Below are positions 59,855 to 64,000 of a stretch of DNA of 64,000 nucleotides, one piece after another. Source of the DNA: an uncultured Lachnospiraceae bacterium (GTDB taxonomy: Bacteria > Bacillota > Clostridia > Lachnospirales > Lachnospiraceae); assembly GCA_902476265.1 (NCBI GenBank), contig CABSCP010000011.1, positions 1 to 64,000 on the forward strand. Direction: 5' to 3'. The position numbers and the translations under genes are program-made. Position 1 is the first letter of the stretch. Every line of letters begins with the position of its first letter. The notes under the pieces were generated by a model. That model was not told where the DNA came from. It saw only the letters and a list, made by a program, of their open reading frames with translations, and did no database searches.

Positions 59855-59883
59855 TTGGAAAACCAGGGAAAATGTGGTACACT
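59855..59883 (+). promoter_or_regulatory. sigma-A promoter of the rfbB operon
   Basis: TTGGAA at 59855-59860, a 17-base spacer and TACACT at 59878-59883. It lies 94 bases before rfbB. The leader includes a short imperfect hairpin (GCCGTC at 59906-59911 region with GACGGGC further on) followed by TTTCT, too weak to call a terminator. Confidence 0.6.
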
Positions 59884-59976
59884 GTTAAAAGATTATAGCT
59901 TGGGGCCGTCTGCCCTTAAAAATCGGACGGGCTTTCTGCCGCACAGGCGCGAAAGTATGCAGGAGGAAAGACAGAG

Positions 59977-61056
59977 ATGAGAACTTATCTTGTGACAGGA
60001 GGGGCCGGATTTATCGGTTCCAATTATATCCATTACATGTTCAAAAAGTACGGCGATGAAATCCGCATCATCAATGTGGATGCCCTCACTTATGCAGGAA
60101 ATCTGGAAAATTTAAAGGATGTGGAGAATCGGGATAACTATACCTTTGTGAAGGCGGACATTTGTGATAAAGAGGCGATCGCAAAGATTTTTGCAGAAAA
60201 CGAGATCGACAGAGTGGTTCATTTCGCGGCGGAGAGCCATGTGGACAGAAGCATCAAAAATCCGGAAGTGTTTGTGCAGACCAATGTACTGGGCACAGCG
60301 GTGATGTTGAACTGTGCGAAGGCGGCGTGGGAACTGCCTGACGGCACCTTCCGTGCGGACAAGAAGTTTTTACATGTATCCACAGATGAAGTATACGGCT
60401 CTCTGGAAGAGGACGGCGGATATTTTTATGAAACTACCCCTTACGCGCCTCACAGCCCGTATTCTGCCAGCAAGGCCAGCTCCGACATGCTGGTGAAGGC
60501 TTATATGGATACTTACCGTTTCCCCGCCAACATCACCAACTGTTCCAATAACTACGGCCCTTATCAGTTCCCGGAGAAGCTGATCCCGCTGATCATCAAC
60601 AATGCGCTGCACGGGAAGAAGTTGCCGGTTTACGGCGACGGCAGGAACGTGCGCGACTGGCTGTATGTAGAAGATCATGCCAAAGCCATCGATATGGTGC
60701 AGGAACAGGGAAGACTGTTTGAAACGTATAATGTGGGCGGTCACAACGAGAAGCAGAATATTGAAATCATCAATATCATTATCGAAACCCTTCAGGAGAT
60801 GCTTCCCGACAGCGATCCCAGAAAAGCGCTGGTGAGCAAAGATCTGATCACTTATGTGGAGGACCGGAAGGGGCACGACAGGAGATATGCCATCGCGCCG
60901 GATAAGATTAAGGCAGAGATCGGCTGGTATCCCGAGACCATGTTTAAGGAAGGCATCAAAAAGACCATCGCTTGGTATTTTGAGCACGAAGACTGGATGG
61001 TCAATGTGACCAGCGGCGATTACCAGAAATATTATAACGAAATGTATAAAGCATAA
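59977..61056 (+). CDS. rfbB: dTDP-glucose 4,6-dehydratase
   Basis: Converts dTDP-glucose to dTDP-4-keto-6-deoxyglucose. The 359-residue length is normal. Short-chain dehydrogenase features are TGGAGFIGSNY (7-17), the active-site T136-D137-E138 in VSTDEVYG and Y162-x3-K166 in PYSASKAS. CNNYGPYQFPEKLIP-type and GRNVRDWLYVEDH blocks follow. AGGAGG precedes the ATG. First gene of a rfbB-rfbA-rfbC run. Confidence 0.96.
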   Translation: MRTYLVTGGAGFIGSNYIHYMFKKYGDEIRIINVDALTYAGNLENLKDVENRDNYTFVKADICDKEAIAKIFAENEIDRVVHFAAESHVDRSIKNPEVFVQTNVLGTAVMLNCAKAAWELPDGTFRADKKFLHVSTDEVYGSLEEDGGYFYETTPYAPHSPYSASKASSDMLVKAYMDTYRFPANITNCSNNYGPYQFPEKLIPLIINNALHGKKLPVYGDGRNVRDWLYVEDHAKAIDMVQEQGRLFETYNVGGHNEKQNIEIINIIIETLQEMLPDSDPRKALVSKDLITYVEDRKGHDRRYAIAPDKIKAEIGWYPETMFKEGIKKTIAWYFEHEDWMVNVTSGDYQKYYNEMYKA

Positions 61057-61079
61057 CAGGCAGGAGAGGAGATTTTCCC

Positions 61080-61949
61080 ATGAAAGGTATTATTCTGGCG
61101 GGCGGTTCAGGTACCCGTCTTTATCCGTTGACCAAATCCATATCCAAGCAGATCATGCCGGTTTATGATAAACCCATGATCTATTATCCTCTTTCCACGC
61201 TGATGCTGGCCGGAATCCGGGAAATCCTGATCATTTCCACGCCCAGGGATCTGCCTGTTTTTGAAGATCTGTTCGGCACAGGAGAACAGCTTGGCCTGTC
61301 CATGTCCTATGCGGTGCAGGAAGCGCCCAGAGGTCTGGCGGACGCGTTTATTATCGGGGCTGATTTTATCGGAAGTGACAGTGTGGCGCTGGTGCTGGGA
61401 GATAATATTTTCTATGGACAGAGTTTTTCCAAAGTCCTGCGTCAGGCGGCTTCGCGGGAAAAAGGAGCCACGATTTTCGGCTATTTTGTGCGGGATCCAA
61501 GGGAATATGGCGTGGTGGAATTTGATGAGAACGGCAAAGCTCTTTCCATCGAAGAAAAGCCGGAGCATCCCAGGAGCAATTACGCGGTGCCGGGACTTTA
61601 TTTTTATGATAATGACGTAGTGGAAATTGCCAGGAATGTGAAGCCTTCCGCACGCGGGGAAATCGAGATTACATCCATCAACAACGAATATTTAAGACGG
61701 GGCACCCTGATGGTGGAAACGCTGGGACGGGGCTTTGCATGGCTGGATACAGGCAATCATGATGCGCTTTTGGACGCGTCGGATTTTGTAGCCGCAGTGC
61801 AGAAACGCCAGGGAATGTACATTTCCTGCATAGAAGAAATCGCGTTCCGGAGAGGCTTTATCGACAGGGAACAGCTGTTAAAGCTGGCGGAACCTTTGAT
61901 GAAAACAAATTACGGGAAATATCTGGTGGATGTGGCCAACGGACTTTGA
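61080..61949 (+). CDS. rfbA: glucose-1-phosphate thymidylyltransferase
   Basis: Makes dTDP-glucose from dTTP and glucose-1-phosphate. 289 residues. The nucleotide loop is LAGGSGTRLYPLT (6-18), followed by SKQIMPVYDKPMIYYPL, LGDNIFYG with the metal Asp, EEKPEHPRSNYAVPGLYFYD and RGFAWLDTGNHDAL. Normal RmlA in length and motifs. It follows rfbB by 23 bases. Confidence 0.96.
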   Translation: MKGIILAGGSGTRLYPLTKSISKQIMPVYDKPMIYYPLSTLMLAGIREILIISTPRDLPVFEDLFGTGEQLGLSMSYAVQEAPRGLADAFIIGADFIGSDSVALVLGDNIFYGQSFSKVLRQAASREKGATIFGYFVRDPREYGVVEFDENGKALSIEEKPEHPRSNYAVPGLYFYDNDVVEIARNVKPSARGEIEITSINNEYLRRGTLMVETLGRGFAWLDTGNHDALLDASDFVAAVQKRQGMYISCIEEIAFRRGFIDREQLLKLAEPLMKTNYGKYLVDVANGL

Positions 61950-62012
61950 TCTGATTTTTATTAAGAAGGAAAAATCCCGGGCAGTTCGCGGGATGATAAG
62001 GAGTTAGGAAAA

Positions 62013-62573
62013 ATGGGTAAAATTACGGTAGAAACATGCCATATCGAGGGGCTGAAGGTGATCACGCCTGCAGTTTTCGGCGATAACAGAGGCTATTTCA
62101 TGGAAACCTACAATTATAACGATTATAAGGAAGCCGGCATCGACCAGATCTTTGTACAAGACAACCAGTCCGCCTCCAAAAAAGGGGTGCTGAGGGGGCT
62201 GCATTTTCAGATCAATTTCCCTCAGGATAAGCTGGTACGCGTGCTGAGGGGCGAAGTGTATGATGTGGCGGTGGATTTGAGAAAAGGATCTCCTACCTTT
62301 GGACAGTGGTACGGCGTTCTTCTTTCCGAAGAGAACAAAAAGCAGTTTTTTATTCCGAAAAATTTTGCACACGGATTTTTGGTTCTTTCCGACTATGCGG
62401 AATTTGCTTATAAATGCACCGACTTTTATCATCCCAACGACGAAGGCGGCCTTGCGTGGAATGATCCGGAAATCGGCGTAGATTGGCCGATTCCCGAAGG
62501 AATGGAACTGATCATGTCCGAGAAGGATCAGAAATGGGGCGGCATCAAAGAATACACAGGAAAACAAGTATGA
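62013..62573 (+). CDS. rfbC: dTDP-4-dehydrorhamnose 3,5-epimerase
   Basis: Epimerises dTDP-4-keto-6-deoxyglucose at C3 and C5 on the way to dTDP-L-rhamnose. A 186-residue cupin with GVLRGLHFQ (base H64), VYDVAVDLRKGSPTFG, FIPKNFAHGFLVLSD and FAYKCTDFY. No rfbD reductase follows in the window. It overlaps the ABC permease gene by ATGA, tying dTDP-sugar supply to export. A small hairpin (ATCCCG at 61974-61979 with CGGGAT) lies before its ribosome binding site. Confidence 0.94.
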   Translation: MGKITVETCHIEGLKVITPAVFGDNRGYFMETYNYNDYKEAGIDQIFVQDNQSASKKGVLRGLHFQINFPQDKLVRVLRGEVYDVAVDLRKGSPTFGQWYGVLLSEENKKQFFIPKNFAHGFLVLSDYAEFAYKCTDFYHPNDEGGLAWNDPEIGVDWPIPEGMELIMSEKDQKWGGIKEYTGKQV

Positions 62574-63562
62574 AAAAAATCAGTAAAAAAGCAGGAATCA
62601 CCATCTTCACTACGTTGATGGTGATTCTTGGCGCTATTATTCTAATTTACCACAATCCACTGGCGAACCAGCAGGACGAGTTGATGAAAAAAGGCATCGC
62701 CTGTGTGCTGATCATAGCGGCAATCGTCGCTTTTGCCCTTTTGTATGACAAGATTACGGTGCTGCCAAAAGAACTTTACCAGAACCGCAGACTGATCTGG
62801 AAGCTTTCAAAAAGCGATTTTAAAAAGCGCTATGCCGGTTCTTACATGGGCGCTTTCTGGGCGCTGGTACAGCCGGTCATCACGGTTGCCATGTACTATG
62901 TGGTGTTTGAAAAAATCTTCCCCAACAAGGAGAAGTTTGCGTCCGGCGGCATGCTGGACATCCCTTTTGTCCTCTTTCTGACGGCGGGACTGGTGCCCTG
63001 GTTTTATTTTTCGGAAGCACTGACCAGCGCCATGACCGCATTGCTGGAATATAACTACCTGGTAAAGAAGGTGGTTTTTAAAATCAGCATTCTGCCGATC
63101 ATCAAGATCATTGCAGCCACATTCATTCATGCCTTTTTTGTGCTGGTGGCTCTTATTATCGCCTGTTTTTACGGCTACTATCCCAGCCTGTATACGCTGC
63201 AGGTCTTTTATTACAGCGCCTGCATGTTCATCTTCGTGCTGGCGATCAGCTATACCACCTGCTCTGTGGTTATTTTTTTCCGGGATCTGCAGTCCATCAT
63301 CAATATTTTTCTCCAGGTGGGCATGTGGGCGACCCCTATATTGTGGAATATCAATCAATTCGATGAAAAAATACAGATGTTTTTGAAAATCAATCCGCTC
63401 GTATACATTGTGGAAGGCTACCGCAGCGCCATATACGGACGCCAGTGGTTCTGGGAGGATTTCTACTCCACAGTCTACTTCTGGATCATCACTGTTGTGC
63501 TCTTCGGCATCGGCGCCGTTATCTTCAAAAAACTGAAAATACATTTTGCGGACATCATGTGA
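62570..63562 (+). CDS. ABC-2 type polysaccharide exporter permease
   Basis: A 330-residue membrane protein; ATG 62570 is taken as start because it overlaps the rfbC stop (ATGA). Two N-terminal helices (about 6-60) precede the usual ABC-2 permease domain: WKLSKSDFKKRYAGSYMGAF, WALVQPVITVAMYYVVFE, PWFYFSEAL, and the C-terminal NPLVYIVEGYRSAIYG. This is the permease (Wzm/TagG) partner of the ATPase starting at 63803, exporting a completed lipid-linked glycan. The two extra helices are not in standard Wzm. Confidence 0.9.
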   Translation: MKKISKKAGITIFTTLMVILGAIILIYHNPLANQQDELMKKGIACVLIIAAIVAFALLYDKITVLPKELYQNRRLIWKLSKSDFKKRYAGSYMGAFWALVQPVITVAMYYVVFEKIFPNKEKFASGGMLDIPFVLFLTAGLVPWFYFSEALTSAMTALLEYNYLVKKVVFKISILPIIKIIAATFIHAFFVLVALIIACFYGYYPSLYTLQVFYYSACMFIFVLAISYTTCSVVIFFRDLQSIINIFLQVGMWATPILWNINQFDEKIQMFLKINPLVYIVEGYRSAIYGRQWFWEDFYSTVYFWIITVVLFGIGAVIFKKLKIHFADIM

Positions 63563-63618
63563 CGTACCAGCAGGAAACCAAGCGCGGCTTCGCCGCATTT
63601 GGTTTCACCTGGTACGTC
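63561..63618 (+). repeat. long imperfect palindrome after the permease gene
   Basis: GACGTACCAG at 63561-63570 matches CTGGTACGTC at 63609-63618 in inverse; inside, GAAACCAA pairs with TTGGTTTC and CGGC with GCCG around a TTC loop. The whole 58-base stretch can fold as one hairpin starting at the permease stop codon. The inner hairpin recurs in the second repeat unit. Confidence 0.8.
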
Positions 63619-63788
63619 AACGATAAACTTGCAGCGGAGCGGAGAGTTTAGAGTCTAGGCGCGAAGCGCCGCATGTGCCAGCAGGAAACCAAGCGCGGCT
63701 TCGCCGCATTTGGTTTCACCCGGATGATTAACGATAAACTCGGAGCGAAGCGGAGAGTTTAGAGTCTAGGCGCAGAGCGCCGCATGTA
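63567..63788 (+). repeat. two tandem 111-bp direct repeats between permease and ATPase
   Basis: Unit 1 spans about 63567-63677 and unit 2 about 63678-63788. Both begin CCAGCAGGAAACCAAGCGCG and end GCGCCGCATGT. Most differences lie in the middle (CTGGTACGTCAACG against CCGGATGATTAACG). Each unit contains two or three short inverted repeats: GAAACCAA with TTGGTTTC, ATAAACT with AGAGTTTA-like sequence, and GGCGC with GCGCC. No good reading frame covers the region. It looks like a REP/BIME-type element inside an operon. Confidence 0.88.
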
Positions 63789-63802
63789 TCGAAAGGAATT
63801 TT

Positions 63803-64000
63803 ATGGAACAGAAAGAACTCGCCATCCATGTGGATGGTTTAAATAAAATATACAAATTATATAACCGCAACCGGGATCGTCTGATCGAGTCTCTGGGATT
63901 GTCCAGAAAGCCCCGTTCCACCCAGCATTATGCGCTGCGTGATGTGAGCCTTGATATTTACAAGGGGGAAACCGTAGGGATTATCGGTACAAACGGGTCG
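63803..64000 (+). CDS. ABC polysaccharide exporter ATPase (5' part only)
   Basis: The first 66 residues are inside the window; the gene runs off its end. It starts MEQKELAIHVDGLNKIYKLY, with GAAAGGA before the ATG, and reaches GIIGTNGS, the start of Walker A. The NRNRDRLIESLG insert before the first strand pair is typical of Wzt/TagH-type ATPases that work with ABC-2 permeases such as the one upstream. The complete length and any C-terminal glycan-binding domain cannot be seen. Confidence 0.85.
   Translation, partial: MEQKELAIHVDGLNKIYKLYNRNRDRLIESLGLSRKPRSTQHYALRDVSLDIYKGETVGIIGTNGS

Noticed and set aside
63445..63651. Plus-strand frame running from the permease gene into the repeat region
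   Set aside because: It is out of frame with the permease, has no ribosome binding site and ends in the structured repeats.
63561..63802. CRISPR array as an explanation of the repeats
   Set aside because: Only two units of 111 bases with no unique spacers. The units are contiguous and hairpin-rich, unlike CRISPR repeats.

Overview
The window looks like chromosomal DNA of a Gram-positive, low-to-medium GC Firmicute, most likely class Clostridia and family Lachnospiraceae. This rests on strong AGGAGG-type ribosome binding sites, consensus sigma-A promoters, DltA/DltC/DltB-like proteins, a GH25 lysozyme with Ig-like repeats, an SP_1767-type glycosyltransferase and several large membrane protein families that I know mainly from gut Clostridia. 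It is almost entirely one large surface-polysaccharide (cell-wall glycan or capsule) locus. No rRNA, tRNA, CRISPR array, transposase or phage gene was seen.

Layout. (1) 1-5.7 kb: a sigma-A promoter, a degenerate and a normal glucose-1-phosphate cytidylyltransferase in tandem, then AT-rich polytopic (GT-C-like) membrane genes, closed by a bidirectional terminator and a convergent PF10131-like membrane gene. (2) 8.1-22.8 kb: a long plus-strand assembly run with a WecG/TagA-GT4 fusion, a polymerase-like membrane protein, GT4 enzymes, a radical SAM/SPASM enzyme, an SP_1767-type transferase, an ABC flippase and two more large membrane transferases. (3) 22.8-24.3 kb: UDP-glucose dehydrogenase on the minus strand. 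(4) 24.3-34.1 kb: a PF10131-like gene, then a Dlt-like aminoacylation operon (adenylation enzyme, carrier, MBOAT, SGNH protein) that also encodes a fold-III PLP decarboxylase, and a DUF6056-like protein. (5) 34.1-41.6 kb: GT2 enzymes including polyprenyl-phosphate sugar synthases, a ChbG/HpnK deacetylase, a DUF6020-like membrane protein and an ArnT-like GT39. (6) 41.7-44.3 kb: a small XRE regulator unit and a membrane protein. (7) 44.4-53.6 kb: a prepilin-like protein followed by an FkbH/MBOAT/SGNH unit and further membrane transferases. (8) 53.8-59.8 kb: another SGNH protein, a paired SMR-type transporter, a zinc-ribbon protein and a 1233-residue membrane-anchored GH25 lysozyme. (9) 59.9-64 kb: dTDP-sugar genes rfbB, rfbA and rfbC, then an ABC-2 polysaccharide exporter permease and ATPase. 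The ATPase is cut by the window end, and a tandem 111-bp repeat lies between permease and ATPase.

How it may work together (inference). Nucleotide sugars (CDP-glucose, UDP-glucuronate, dTDP-sugars) feed cytoplasmic GT4, GT2 and GT26 enzymes that build lipid-linked glycan. The ABC flippase and the ABC-2 exporter move it outward. GtrB/DPM1-like enzymes make polyprenyl-phosphate sugars, the SMR pair may flip them, and about a dozen GT-C-like membrane proteins would use them to decorate the glycan outside. Two separate MBOAT/SGNH systems would add acyl or aminoacyl groups. The most unusual part is the Dlt-like operon at 26.6-32.6 kb. It carries a PLP decarboxylase, and the adenylation enzyme has Ser where D-alanine-specific DltA has a selectivity Cys, so a carrier-bound amino acid other than D-alanine may be transferred to the surface.
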